A model generated the notes under the pieces. It made no database searches. It was not told the origin of the DNA and saw only the letters and a program-made list of their open reading frames with translations. The position numbers were made by a program, and so were the translations under genes. A stretch of 57,553 bases of DNA from Elioraea tepidiphila DSM 17972 (GTDB lineage Bacteria > Pseudomonadota > Alphaproteobacteria > Acetobacterales > Acetobacteraceae): positions 1 to 57,553 of the forward strand of contig NZ_KB899937.1 in the NCBI RefSeq assembly GCF_000378465.1. Reading direction: 5' to 3'. This document shows, piece after piece, positions 43,896 through 53,404 of this stretch. Each line of letters starts with the position of its first letter. Within the stretch, counting starts at the first letter, position 1.

Positions 43896-45359
43896 ATGAA
43901 GCTGTTCATGGCGGGGCTGGCGACCGAGACCAACACCTGGGCGCCGATCCCGACCGGGCGTGAGGCCTTCATGGGCCACCGCTACTTCCGCCACGACGCC
44001 TCGCGCCAGCCGCCCGGATGGGGGAATCTCGCCATGCGGGTCTGGCGCGGCCGCGCCGAGGCCGACGGGATGGGGATCGCCGAGAGCCTCGCCGCCGCGG
44101 CGCAGCCGGCCGGCACCACCGTGCGCGCGGTCTATGAGGAGCTGCGCGACATGATCCTCGCGGACCTGCGCGCCGCCATGCCCGTGGACATCGTGCTGCT
44201 CTCGATGCACGGCGCCATGGTCGCCGACGGCTATGACGACTGCGAGGGCGACACGCTCGCCCGCGTACGCGCGATCGTCGGTCCCGAGGCCGTGGTCGGG
44301 ATCGAGCTCGACCTGCACTGCCACCTGACCGAGACGATGCGGCAGGCCGCCGACCTGATCGTGCTCTTCAAGGAATATCCGCACACCGACATCGCGGACC
44401 GCGCCAACGACCTCTACGACCTCGCCGTGCGCACCGCGAAGCGCGAGATCCGCCCGCGCATCGCCTATCACGACCTGCGCATGATCTCGATGTGGCGCAC
44501 CCCGGTCGAGCCTATGAAGTCCTTCGTCGCCGACATGACCGCGGCCGAGGGCAAGGACGGTATCCTCTCGGTCTCGTTCGGCCATGGCTTCCCCTGGGCC
44601 GACGTGCCGGATGTCGGCGCGAAGATGGTGGTGATCGCCGATCGCGACGAGGCCAAGGCCGCACGTCTTGCGCGGGATTTCGGCGCCCGGCTCTGGGCCA
44701 TGCGCCATGAGACCCACCCCAAGCTCGAGGACGCCGACGCGGTCATCTCGGCCGCGCTCGGCGCCAACAGCGGCAGGCCCGTCGTGATCGCCGACGTCAC
44801 CGACAACGCGGGCGGCGGCGCGCCCTCCGACAGCACCTTCCTCATCCACCGGCTGGTCGCGCACCAGGCAAAGGGCGCCGCGGTGGGACCGGTTTGGGAT
44901 CCCGTCGCCGTATCGTTCTGCCGCGAAGCCGGACCCGGCGCGCGGATGCGGCTGCGCGTCGGCGGCAAATGCGGCACGATGTCGGGGCCGCCCGCCGATC
45001 TCGACGTCGTCGTGCGCGCGGTCGCGGACGAGCACGAGCAAACCGGTCTCTCCGGCAGCCGTGCGTCCTTCGGACCCTCGGCCTGGGTGGAGGCGGACGG
45101 CATCCACCTGCTGCTGATCACCAACCGCCAGCAGGGGTTCCATCCCGACGCGTTCGAGGGGCTGGGGCTCGCGCTCGGCGGACTCAAGCTCGTGGTGGTG
45201 AAGTCCTCGCAGCACTTCTATGCCGGCTTCGCACCGATCGCCTCGTCCGTGCGCTATGTCGGCGCGCCCGGCGCGATGGACCACGACTTCGCCGCGCTGC
45301 CCTACACGAAGCTCACCACGCCGTACTGGCCCAAGGTCGACGACCCATACAGGACCTAG
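43896..45359 (+). CDS. M81 family metallopeptidase (MlrC-like)
   Basis: 487 residues from ATG 43896 behind GAGGGAGCGACG. MlrC-type landmarks: MAGLATETNTWAPIPTG at the N-terminus, VLLSMHGAMVADGYDDCEGD with zinc-ligand residues, GIELDLHCHLTETM, VFKEYPHTDIADRA, VIADVTDNAGGGAPSDSTF and VVVKSSQHFYAGFAP. MlrC of sphingomonads degrades linearised microcystin; most M81 proteins have unknown substrates and are often beside peptide transporters. No signal peptide is seen. It follows uppP by 10 bp, so the two may share a transcript. Confidence 0.9.
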   Translation: MKLFMAGLATETNTWAPIPTGREAFMGHRYFRHDASRQPPGWGNLAMRVWRGRAEADGMGIAESLAAAAQPAGTTVRAVYEELRDMILADLRAAMPVDIVLLSMHGAMVADGYDDCEGDTLARVRAIVGPEAVVGIELDLHCHLTETMRQAADLIVLFKEYPHTDIADRANDLYDLAVRTAKREIRPRIAYHDLRMISMWRTPVEPMKSFVADMTAAEGKDGILSVSFGHGFPWADVPDVGAKMVVIADRDEAKAARLARDFGARLWAMRHETHPKLEDADAVISAALGANSGRPVVIADVTDNAGGGAPSDSTFLIHRLVAHQAKGAAVGPVWDPVAVSFCREAGPGARMRLRVGGKCGTMSGPPADLDVVVRAVADEHEQTGLSGSRASFGPSAWVEADGIHLLLITNRQQGFHPDAFEGLGLALGGLKLVVVKSSQHFYAGFAPIASSVRYVGAPGAMDHDFAALPYTKLTTPYWPKVDDPYRT

Positions 45360-45381
45360 TGGGGGGAGGACGCTGCCGGGT

Positions 45382-45405
45382 CCCATCGCGGCTTGCCGCG
45401 ATGGG
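45382..45405 (+). terminator. 10-bp hairpin in the G-run/C-run frame after the M81 gene
   Basis: CCCATCGCGG (45382-45391) pairs with CCGCGATGGG (45396-45405), loop CTTG. The flanks GTGGGGGGAGG at 45360-45370 and TCCCCCAACACCCCCCTGCAT downstream can also pair in part. The layout matches the hairpins after the cyclase and lyase genes, but the inner stem sequence is different. Confidence 0.6.
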
Positions 45406-45450
45406 TGCCCAGTCCCCCAACACCCCCCTGCATGAGCTCCTACCCGTCCC

Positions 45451-45945
45451 GTGACCAACACTTGGCGCCGAATGATCGCCGCCGACCTCGCCGCCGTCGC
45501 GGCGATTGAGCGCGACTGCCACAATCCGCTGCCACCCGAAGGCGCGGCCGTGTTCGCCGACCGGCTCGCGGCGTTTGCGGAGGGATGCTTCGTGGCCGGA
45601 CCGGAGCGCGGCGTCGCGGGCTACGCCATCGCGCATCCCTGGCGGCTCGGCACCGTGCCGGCGCTCGGCCTCGCGCACATCGACATCCCGCAGGCCCCCG
45701 ACTGCCTCTGGCTGCATGACGTGGCGCTCCGCCCTGCCCTGCGCGGCCGCGGCCTGATCCCGGCGCTGCTCGCCAGGCTCGATGCGCTCGCCCGCGCCCA
45801 CGCGCTGCCGATGCTCGCCCTCACCGCCGTGCACGGTACCGAAACGCTCTGGTCGCGGCACGGCTTCGCGGTCGTACCAGGCTACGACGCGGCGCTCGCC
45901 GCCTACGGCGCGACCGCGCGCGTCATGACCCGCCCCGTGCGCTGA
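45451..45945 (+). CDS. GNAT family N-acetyltransferase
   Basis: 164 residues from GTG 45451. RRMIAADLAAVAAIE is the usual GNAT start, LHDVALRPALRGRGLIPALLARL carries the acetyl-CoA pyrophosphate-binding motif (R-G-R-G), and FWSRHGF-like LWSRHGFAVVPGY is the C-terminal motif B. Acceptor is unknown; small-molecule or protein N-termini are both possible. Its last 23 bp overlap the end of the convergent octopine-dehydrogenase-like gene. Confidence 0.87.
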   Translation: MTNTWRRMIAADLAAVAAIERDCHNPLPPEGAAVFADRLAAFAEGCFVAGPERGVAGYAIAHPWRLGTVPALGLAHIDIPQAPDCLWLHDVALRPALRGRGLIPALLARLDALARAHALPMLALTAVHGTETLWSRHGFAVVPGYDAALAAYGATARVMTRPVR

Positions 45946-46957
45946 GCACCGGCAGCAGGTCGTTCATCGCCGCGAGATCCCGCCCCCACGCCGCCGAGGC
46001 GAGCCGCACCACGCCCTCGGTCACGGGCATGGCAACGCCAACCTCGCGCGCCTGCGCCAGGTAGAACACCAGGCCGAACGGCACGTCCTCCAGCACGTAG
46101 CGCGTCTCGATCGTGGTCGGCCCGGCCGGGCCGCCGCGCCGCGCGTGCAGCTCCACCATCATTCCAGCGAGATCGGGCGCGCTGAGCGCGTAGGAGCGGC
46201 GGAAGAACTCCTCCGCGGTCGGGATGCGCACGCCGCACGCAGCCGCCAGCGCCTGCCGCTCGGCGTCCATCGCCAGGATCAGCCGCGCCACCGACGGCGT
46301 GGTGCAGTGGTACTGCGGCCAGACCTCGCGGTGCTCGATCCGGCTCAGATTGCAGAGCGCCATCGCCGTGTGCGCGATCGGGTTGATGTTCGCCAGCGCC
46401 GCCGCCAGCACGCTCTCCGCCGGCACGAACCGCGCGCCCCAGAGCTCGGCCGCGGTCGCGATCGCCGCATCCGTCTGCTCCGCCCGCACGGCCGCGACAT
46501 CGCACGCCCCGCGCAGTGTGGCCACCTGCACCGAGGCCCCGTCCGCCCCGCGCCGGGCCGTCAGCGCGGTGGTGCCGAACCCCGCGACCGTCACGCCGCA
46601 CGGCCCGATCAGCCGATCAAGATACAACGGCGACAGGCTGGCCGCGGCGCTGACGAACACCGTCTGCCCCGCGACGAGATGCGGTGCGACCGCCTCCATC
46701 ACCGCCCGGTGCCCGTTCGCCGGCACCGCGACCAGCACGCACGTGGCCCCGGCGACCGCCTCGGCGGCCGTCGCCGCCACGCCCAGTTCGAACACGCCCG
46801 TGACTTCCCCGGTCGCGGTCAGTCGCCCGCCGCTCGCGCGCAACCCCGCGGTGCCGCGCCCCGAGGGTGACCAGAGGCGCACCGCGTGCCCGCGGGAGGC
46901 GGCCAGGGCGGCGGACGCGAGGGCGATCGCCCCCGCGCCGAGAACGGCAAGCTGCAT
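45923..46957 (-). CDS. NAD/NADP octopine/nopaline dehydrogenase family protein
   Basis: 344 residues. An N-terminal Rossmann nucleotide site VLGAGAIALASAAL at residues 4-17 (GxGxxA), then CVLVAVPANGHRAVM, and in the C-terminal helical domain NINPIAHTAMALCNLSRIE, which fits the NPxxH pattern of opine dehydrogenases, followed by the conserved long helix region. Relatives reductively condense an amino acid and a keto acid or oxidise the product; others act on ketopantoate-like substrates. It lies 21 bp downstream of the Bug-protein gene on the same strand, so the ligand carried by that protein may be related. Confidence 0.87.
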   Translation of the reverse strand: MQLAVLGAGAIALASAALAASRGHAVRLWSPSGRGTAGLRASGGRLTATGEVTGVFELGVAATAAEAVAGATCVLVAVPANGHRAVMEAVAPHLVAGQTVFVSAAASLSPLYLDRLIGPCGVTVAGFGTTALTARRGADGASVQVATLRGACDVAAVRAEQTDAAIATAAELWGARFVPAESVLAAALANINPIAHTAMALCNLSRIEHREVWPQYHCTTPSVARLILAMDAERQALAAACGVRIPTAEEFFRRSYALSAPDLAGMMVELHARRGGPAGPTTIETRYVLEDVPFGLVFYLAQAREVGVAMPVTEGVVRLASAAWGRDLAAMNDLLPVLSARGGS

Positions 46958-46978
46958 GATGCTCCTGATGTCCGGGGT

Positions 46979-47944
46979 TCAGTCGGCGGTGATGTTCCCG
47001 CGTTCGACCACGCCGGTCCAACGCGCGAGGTCCTCGCGCAGCAGCGCGGCGAAGCGCTCGGTCGGGCCGCCCGCGGGCGTCGCGCCGAGTGTCGCCAGTC
47101 GCTCCTTGACCTCCGCCTCGCCGAGGATCTCGGTGAACGCCGCGTGCAGCCGCGCGATCACCGGCGCGGGCGTGCGCGCGGGCACGGCGATCCCGGTCCA
47201 GATGCTCGCGGTGAAGCCCGCGACACCGGCCTCGATCATGGTCGGCACGTCGGGCAGCGGCGCGAACCGCTCAGGCGAGGTCACCGCCAGCACGCGGAAC
47301 TTGCTCGCGTCGCCCGCCAGCACCGACGGGGCGGAGACGAACATCACCTGGATCGCGCCGGCGAGCAGGTCGTTGAACGCGGGTGCGGCGCCGCGATACG
47401 GCACGTGGGTGACGCGCAGCCCCTCGCGCTGGAGGAAGTCCTCCATCAGCAGGTGCGTGTTGGTGCCGACCCCGGTGGAGGCGTAGTTCAGCGTGTCGGG
47501 GCGCGCGCGGGCCGCGGCGATCAGGCCGCGCACATCCGCGATCCCGCTGCCGGCCGCGGCGATCAGCACCACGGGGCTGTCCACCAGGTGGATCACCGGG
47601 GCGAAGTCGGCATCCGGGTCGTAGCCCATCTGCCGCTTCAGCGCCTTGGCGATCGTCCACTGCCCGGCGGTGACCAGCAGGATCGTGTGGCCGTCCGGCG
47701 CGGCACGCGCCACCTCCTGCCCGCCGAGCAGCCCGCCCGCGCCGCCGCGGTTCTCGACGATCACGCTCTGGCCGAGCAGCGCGCCGAGCCGGTTGGCGAA
47801 CACCCGCCCCATCACGTCCTGCGAGCCGCCGGGCGCGAACGGCACGACGAGCCGGAGCGTGCGCTCGGGGAAGGTCTGGGCGGCGGCTTGGCGCGCGAAC
47901 GGGGCGAGCCCGGCGGCAGCAAGCAGCGAGCGGCGGCGGATCAC
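46979..47944 (-). CDS. Tripartite tricarboxylate transporter substrate-binding protein (Bug/TctC family)
   Basis: 321 residues with a signal peptide at 1-22 (RRRSLLAAAGLAPFARQAAAQT). FPERTLRLVVPFAPGGSQDVMGRVFANRL, VIVENRGGAGGLLGGQEVARAAPDGHT, DFAPVIHLVDSPVVL and AGVAGFTASIWTGIAVPARTP are Bug-family signatures. It is the second Bug protein in the window without TctAB membrane partners. Upstream of the octopine-dehydrogenase-like gene (21 bp), likely one transcript. Confidence 0.92.
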   Translation of the reverse strand: MIRRRSLLAAAGLAPFARQAAAQTFPERTLRLVVPFAPGGSQDVMGRVFANRLGALLGQSVIVENRGGAGGLLGGQEVARAAPDGHTILLVTAGQWTIAKALKRQMGYDPDADFAPVIHLVDSPVVLIAAAGSGIADVRGLIAAARARPDTLNYASTGVGTNTHLLMEDFLQREGLRVTHVPYRGAAPAFNDLLAGAIQVMFVSAPSVLAGDASKFRVLAVTSPERFAPLPDVPTMIEAGVAGFTASIWTGIAVPARTPAPVIARLHAAFTEILGEAEVKERLATLGATPAGGPTERFAALLREDLARWTGVVERGNITAD

Positions 47945-48130
47945 GTCACTTCATCCCCTTGATGACCTTAGCCACTTTACGCGGCTTGCGCGGGCGGGCG
48001 CGAGAGGGGGGACAGGATGGCAGCGCCGTCGCGGCCCGCTCGCCCACCCCCGGCACCGCCATCGTCACGCCCCATCCGCCATGGCAAACCCCCTGCGCGC
48101 CCTCCCGGCCCCAGCACAGAGGAAAGCCCG

Positions 48131-48811
48131 ATGCGTCCCGTCCTTCTGCTCGTCGCCGCCCTCGCGATCGCCGCCCCCGCCCAGGCCCAGGCCCAGGAGA
48201 CCCTGCTGCGGCTCTCCGAATCGGCCGAGCGCACCGTGCGCGCCGACGAACTCCGCGCCACGCTGCGCGCCCAGGCCACCGGCACCTCCGCCGCGGCCGT
48301 GCAGCAGGCGGTCAACCGCCAGATGGCGGCCGCGCTCGAACGCGCACGCGCGATCGCCGGCATCACCGTCGCCACCGGCAGCTACTGGTCGTGGCGGTCG
48401 GGCGAGCGCGGTCAGACCTGGACCGCCTCGCAGGAACTCCGCCTCAGCGCGATCGAGGCCGCGCCCGCCCTGCTGGAGCTGGTCGGCACGCTCCAGGGCC
48501 AGGGGATGCTGATCGGCGCCCTCGCCTACGAGGTCTCGGCCCCGCTCGCGCGCCAGACCCGCGACGAGGTGACCGAGGAGGCGCTCGCCGGGCTGCGGGC
48601 GCGGGCGGAGCGGCTCGCCAGCGCGCTCGACATGCGCTTCACCGGCTTCCGCGAGGTGCGCGTCGATGCGCCCCGGCACATGCCGCCGCCGATGCCGCGC
48701 ATGGCGGCAGCCGCGCGCGCGGACGCCGCACCCCCGCCGCCCTCGGCCGAGCCCGCCGAGGTGCCGATCAGCGCCACCGTCGAGGGCGACGCCGTGCTGG
48801 GGCCGCGCTGA
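48131..48811 (+). CDS. Exported SIMPL (DUF541) domain protein
   Basis: 226 residues from ATG 48131 behind GAGGAAAG. Signal peptide at residues 1-22 (VLLLVAALAIAAPAQAQAQ). SIMPL-like segments: LLRLSESAERTVRADELRATLRAQATG, a central WTASQELRLSAIEAAPALLELVGTLQGQG, and VTEEALAGLRARAERLASALDMRF. The C-terminus is Pro/Ala-rich with PISATVEGDAVLG at the end. Proteins of this group are periplasmic, stress-linked and of unknown activity. Confidence 0.87.
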   Translation: MRPVLLLVAALAIAAPAQAQAQETLLRLSESAERTVRADELRATLRAQATGTSAAAVQQAVNRQMAAALERARAIAGITVATGSYWSWRSGERGQTWTASQELRLSAIEAAPALLELVGTLQGQGMLIGALAYEVSAPLARQTRDEVTEEALAGLRARAERLASALDMRFTGFREVRVDAPRHMPPPMPRMAAAARADAAPPPPSAEPAEVPISATVEGDAVLGPR

Positions 48812-48904
48812 GCCGGTCGCCCCACGCGTCAGGCGCGCCCGCAGCGATGCAACCCGCGGTGCAACCCTGGCGCGTCATCACCGGCGTTCAGGACTGATTA
48901 AGGT

Positions 48905-48932
48905 TTGCACTGCGGCGCAGTTCCAGTATTCT
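48905..48932 (+). promoter_or_regulatory. Possible sigma-70-type promoter in the polA-SIMPL gap
   Basis: TTGCAC at 48905-48910 and TATTCT at 48927-48932 are separated by 16 bp. Each is a 4-of-6 match to consensus, with less GC than the surroundings. A short palindrome CTGCGGCGCAG falls in the spacer. No protein-coding gene follows on this strand for over 3 kb, so it would drive only the short RNA ending at the terminator below. Confidence 0.35.
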
Positions 48933-48939
48933 TGATGCA

Positions 48940-49054
48940 TCGGCGGTCATTTCACGCCGAGTACCCGCGGGGACGGTCTCCCCTGCCGAACCTCGCGGTT
49001 TTCCGTACGGAAAAAGCGGCGCCCGGTTACCCCCCTAACCGGGCGCTTTCTTTT
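48940..49054 (+). ncRNA. Candidate small RNA ending in a strong terminator
   Basis: The interval between the putative promoter and the T-run can form three hairpins: GGGGA/TCCCC near 48970-48984, the perfect 16-bp palindrome at 48999-49014 (TTTTCCGTACGGAAAA), and the terminator stem at 49019-49046. I do not recognise 4.5S, 6S, tmRNA or RNase P sequence in it. The alternative is that this is only terminator and intergenic DNA shared by the flanking genes. Confidence 0.35.
49019..49054 (+). terminator. Rho-independent terminator, probably bidirectional
   Basis: GCGCCCGGTTA (49019-49029) pairs with TAACCGGGCGC (49036-49046), loop of six C, followed by TTTCTTTT. On the opposite strand the same stem is followed, after a short GC step, by five T (49011-49015). 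It can therefore end both rightward transcripts and leftward polA transcription, whose stop codon is ~285 bp away. Confidence 0.85.
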
Positions 49055-49264
49055 GGCCGCGGCGGTAAGCGGGGCGAGGCTCGACCCTCGCCCTTTCGCC
49101 GTGCCACCCAAGGTTGTCCTGCATCAGCCGAGGCGCTGGCCGGTGCCCGGGCAGGGCGCGCGTCACACTGATGTGATGCCCGGCGCCGCCTCAGGCCGGA
49201 ACGCTCAGCTCGACCACCGACCCGCATCCGGTCGCCGTGGAGCGGCCCGACCGCGCCGACCGTG

Positions 49265-49331
49265 GCTGCCGCCACACCAGTCCTATGCGCGACACAGTTC
49301 GCACAGAAGTCGGCCTCTTGTGCGAACGGTC
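49265..49331 (-). repeat. Decayed copy 3 of the ATACC...GGTAT hairpin element
   Basis: The sequence CTGCCGCCACACCAG (49267-49281) matches the core of copy 2 (28713-28727) in the same orientation, and GTTCGCACA (49297-49305) pairs with TGTGCGAAC (49319-49327) at the place of stem A. Stem C is missing and stem B no longer pairs well. It lies just beyond the polA stop codon. Confidence 0.6.
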
Positions 49332-52100
49332 TCAGTGCGCCTCGGCCCAGCTGCGCGCCGCCCCGGTCTCGACCACCAGCGGCACGCGGATCGTCGCCGC
49401 GCTCTCCATGGTGCGCTTCACGGTCGCGGCGGTGGCGTCGCGTTCGCCTTCGGGCACCTCGAACAGCAGCTCGTCATGCACCTGGAGCAGCAAGCGGGCA
49501 GCGAGCCCCGCCTCGGCGAGCGCGCGCGGCAGCCGCACCATGGCGCGCTTGATCACATCCGCCGCCCCGCCCTGCAGCGGCGCGTTGATCGCCTGGCGTT
49601 CGGCGAAGGCGCGCCGCGCGGGGTTCTTCTCGCCGATGCCGGGGATCCAGATGCGCCGCCCGAACGGCGTCGTGACGAAGCCCTTCATGCGCGCCTCCTC
49701 CTTCATCCGCTCCATGTAGGCGCGGATGCCGGGATAGCGCTGGAAATAGGCGTCGATATAGGCCTTCGCCTCGCCCGGCGTGATGCCGAGCTGGTTCGCC
49801 AGCCCGAAGGCCGAGATGCCGTAGATGATGCCGAAATTGATCGCCTTGGCGCGGCGGCGGGTGAGTGGGTCCATGCCCTGCATCGGCACGCCGAACACCT
49901 CGGAGGCCGTGCGCGCGTGGATGTCCTCGCCCTTCTCGAACGCCTCGCGCAGCGCCGGCACCTCCGCGACATGCGCGAGCAGCCGGAGCTCGATCTGGCT
50001 GTAATCGGCCGAGAGCAGCAGATGCCCTGCCTCCGCGACGAAGGCACGGCGGATGCGCCGCCCCTCCTCGGTGCGCACGGGGATGTTCTGGAGATTGGGG
50101 TCGGTCGAGGCGAGCCGGCCGGTGGCCGCGCCGGTCATGGCGAAGCTCGTGTGCACGCGGCCCGTGGCGGGATCGATCTGATCCACCAGCGCATCGGCAT
50201 AGGTGGATTTCAGCTTCGCGAGCTGGCGCCACTCCAGCACCTTGCCGGGCAGCGGATGCTGCGAGGCGAGTTCCTCCAGCACGCCGGCGTCGGTCGCGTA
50301 CTGGCCGGTCGCGGTCTTGGCGCGCCGCCCGCCCGGCGGGGTGAGGCCGAGCTCGTCGAACAGCACCTTGCCAAGCTGCTGCGGCGAGCCGACGGTGAAG
50401 GCGCGGCCGGCGAGCGCGTGGATCTCCTCCTCCAGCACCTTCAGCCGATCGGCGAACTCGGCCGACATCTGCCTCAGGTCGCGCGCATCGACCTTGATGC
50501 CGGCGCGCTCCATCGCCGCGATCACCGGGATCAGCCGGCGCTCGACATGCTCGTACAGCACCAGCACCTGCTCGGGCCGGAGCCGCGGCTTGAGAAGCTG
50601 CCAGAGCCGCAGCGTCACGTCGGCGTCCTCGGCGGCGTAGGCGGTGGCGCGGTCGAGCGGCACCTCGGCGAAGCTGATGCGCGCCTTGCCGGTGCCGGTG
50701 ACGGCGTCGTAGCTGATCGGTTCGTGGCCGAGATGGCGCGCCGAGAGCTGGTCCATGCCGTGCTCCCAGCGCCCGGCATCGAGGCAGAAGCTGATCAGCA
50801 TGGTGTCGTCGATCGGCCCGAGCGCGATGCCGCCGTTCTCGGCGCGCGCCAGCACGGCGAGATCGTACTTGCCGTTCTGCATCACCTTGAGGACGGACGG
50901 GTCCTCCAGCAGCGGACGAAGCAGCCCGATCGCGGTCTCGAACCGGAGCTGCTCGGGCGCGGGGTCGGCGGCGAGGTCCGCGCCGCGCCCGACATGGCGC
51001 AGCGGCACGTAGCAGGCGCGCCCCGGCGCGGTCGCGAGGCTGACGCCGACCAGCCGCGCACGCTGGGCGTCCAGGCTGTCCGTTTCGGTGTCGAAGGCGA
51101 GGAAGCCCTGCGCGTTGGCCTCGGCGATCCAGGCGCGCAGCCGCTCCGCCGTCGTCACCGTCTCGTAGGGACCGAACGCTGCCGTCTCCGGCTCGTGCTG
51201 CGCGGTCGCCTTGGCCGGCGCGGGCACCTCGGACGCCGCTCCGTCCAGCCCGAGCCGGTGCAGCGTCGAGCGGAAGTTCTGCGCCTTGAGCCACGCCGCG
51301 AGCTTGGCGCGATCGGGCTCCTTCAGCTCCAGCGCCTCGAGCGGCAGCGGCAGCGGCGCCGAGGGATCGAGCGTCACCAGCCTCTTGCTGATGCGCGCCT
51401 TCTCGGCGTGCTCGATCAGCGCCTCGCGCCGCTTCGGCTGCTTGATCGTCGCGGCCTTCGCGAGCAGCGTCTCGAGATCGCCGAACTCCTCGATCAGTTG
51501 GGCGGCGGTCTTGACGCCGATCCCCGGCACGCCGGGCACGTTGTCGGTGGAGTCGCCGGCGAGCGCCTGCACGTCGATCACCTTCTCGGGCGTCACGCCG
51601 AACTTCTCGACCACCTCGGCCGCGCCGATCGGCTTCTGCTTGATCGGGTCGAGCAGCGTCACGCCCGGGCGGATGAGCTGCATCAGGTCCTTGTCGGAGG
51701 AGACGATCGTGACCGTGCCGCCCTCGTCCGTCTCGGCCTTGGCGTAGGCCGCGATCAGATCATCCGCCTCCCACCCCTCGGCCTCGATCGCCGGCAGGTC
51801 GAAGGCATCGACCGCCTCGCGGATCAGGCCGAACTGCGGGATCAGCTCCTCGGGCGGGTCGGGGCGGTGCGCCTTGTAATCGGGGTAGATATCGTTACGG
51901 AACGTCCGCCGCCCCTTGTCGAAGATCACGGCGATGCGGTCGCCCGCGTGCTCGGCGATGAACTTCGCCAGCATGTTGGTGAAGCCGAACACCGCGTTCA
52001 CCGGCGTGCCGTCGGGGCGCGTCATCGGCGGCAGGGCGTGGAAGGCGCGGAAGATGTATCCCGACCCGTCGATCAGGATCAGGTGCGGGCGGCGGGCCAT
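49332..52100 (-). CDS. polA: DNA polymerase I
   Basis: 922 residues, the usual length. Residues 1-~290 are the 5' nuclease (LILIDGSGYIFRAFHALPP, VIFDKGRRTFRND, EADDLIAAYA). Residues ~320-500 are the 3'-5' proofreading domain and appear active: AFDTETDSLDAQ with the Asp-x-Glu pair, and YAAEDADVTLRLW with the Tyr/Asp pair. The polymerase domain holds motif A LLSADYSQIELRLLAH, motif B RRRAKAINFGIIYGIS and motif C QVHDELLFEVPE. It acts in Okazaki-fragment maturation and repair. Single gene, separated by 9 bp from the zinc-finger gene upstream. Confidence 0.97.
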   Translation of the reverse strand: MARRPHLILIDGSGYIFRAFHALPPMTRPDGTPVNAVFGFTNMLAKFIAEHAGDRIAVIFDKGRRTFRNDIYPDYKAHRPDPPEELIPQFGLIREAVDAFDLPAIEAEGWEADDLIAAYAKAETDEGGTVTIVSSDKDLMQLIRPGVTLLDPIKQKPIGAAEVVEKFGVTPEKVIDVQALAGDSTDNVPGVPGIGVKTAAQLIEEFGDLETLLAKAATIKQPKRREALIEHAEKARISKRLVTLDPSAPLPLPLEALELKEPDRAKLAAWLKAQNFRSTLHRLGLDGAASEVPAPAKATAQHEPETAAFGPYETVTTAERLRAWIAEANAQGFLAFDTETDSLDAQRARLVGVSLATAPGRACYVPLRHVGRGADLAADPAPEQLRFETAIGLLRPLLEDPSVLKVMQNGKYDLAVLARAENGGIALGPIDDTMLISFCLDAGRWEHGMDQLSARHLGHEPISYDAVTGTGKARISFAEVPLDRATAYAAEDADVTLRLWQLLKPRLRPEQVLVLYEHVERRLIPVIAAMERAGIKVDARDLRQMSAEFADRLKVLEEEIHALAGRAFTVGSPQQLGKVLFDELGLTPPGGRRAKTATGQYATDAGVLEELASQHPLPGKVLEWRQLAKLKSTYADALVDQIDPATGRVHTSFAMTGAATGRLASTDPNLQNIPVRTEEGRRIRRAFVAEAGHLLLSADYSQIELRLLAHVAEVPALREAFEKGEDIHARTASEVFGVPMQGMDPLTRRRAKAINFGIIYGISAFGLANQLGITPGEAKAYIDAYFQRYPGIRAYMERMKEEARMKGFVTTPFGRRIWIPGIGEKNPARRAFAERQAINAPLQGGAADVIKRAMVRLPRALAEAGLAARLLLQVHDELLFEVPEGERDATAATVKRTMESAATIRVPLVVETGAARSWAEAH

Positions 52101-52109
52101 GCGCGCGGC

Positions 52110-52301
52110 TCAGGCCGCCTTCGCGCCCTTGAGGACAAAGAGCCGCGAGCAGTAGGGGCACATCACCCGCCCCTCCACCAATGTCAGGAACACGCGCGGA
52201 TGGCCGAGCGCACCGCCATTGCCGTCGCACGCGACCGTGGTTTCGTCGGTCTCGATGATCTCGGTAGGCTCCGGCGCCTTGGGGGCGGATGGGGCGGACA
52301 T
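52110..52301 (-). CDS. zf-CHCC zinc-finger mini-protein
   Basis: 63 residues from ATG 52301, preceded by CAGGAAG. The sequence has the CHCC zinc ligand set: VACDGNGGALGHPRVF (Cys and His) then VMCPYCSRLFVL (Cys pair). This is the fold of NDUFS6-type proteins associated with respiratory complex I; the bacterial role as a complex I accessory or assembly factor is an inference from homology. It lies upstream of polA on the same strand. Confidence 0.88.
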   Translation of the reverse strand: MSAPSAPKAPEPTEIIETDETTVACDGNGGALGHPRVFLTLVEGRVMCPYCSRLFVLKGAKAA

Positions 52302-52330
52302 CGCACTTCCTGTCGGGGTTCGGGGCGCGG

Positions 52331-53404
<1,074 letters not shown>

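Noticed and set aside
48940-49054. Assignment of the intergenic RNA to 4.5S, 6S or tmRNA
   Set aside because: The conserved SRP apical loop, the 6S open-bubble layout and the tmRNA tag or acceptor features are not present.
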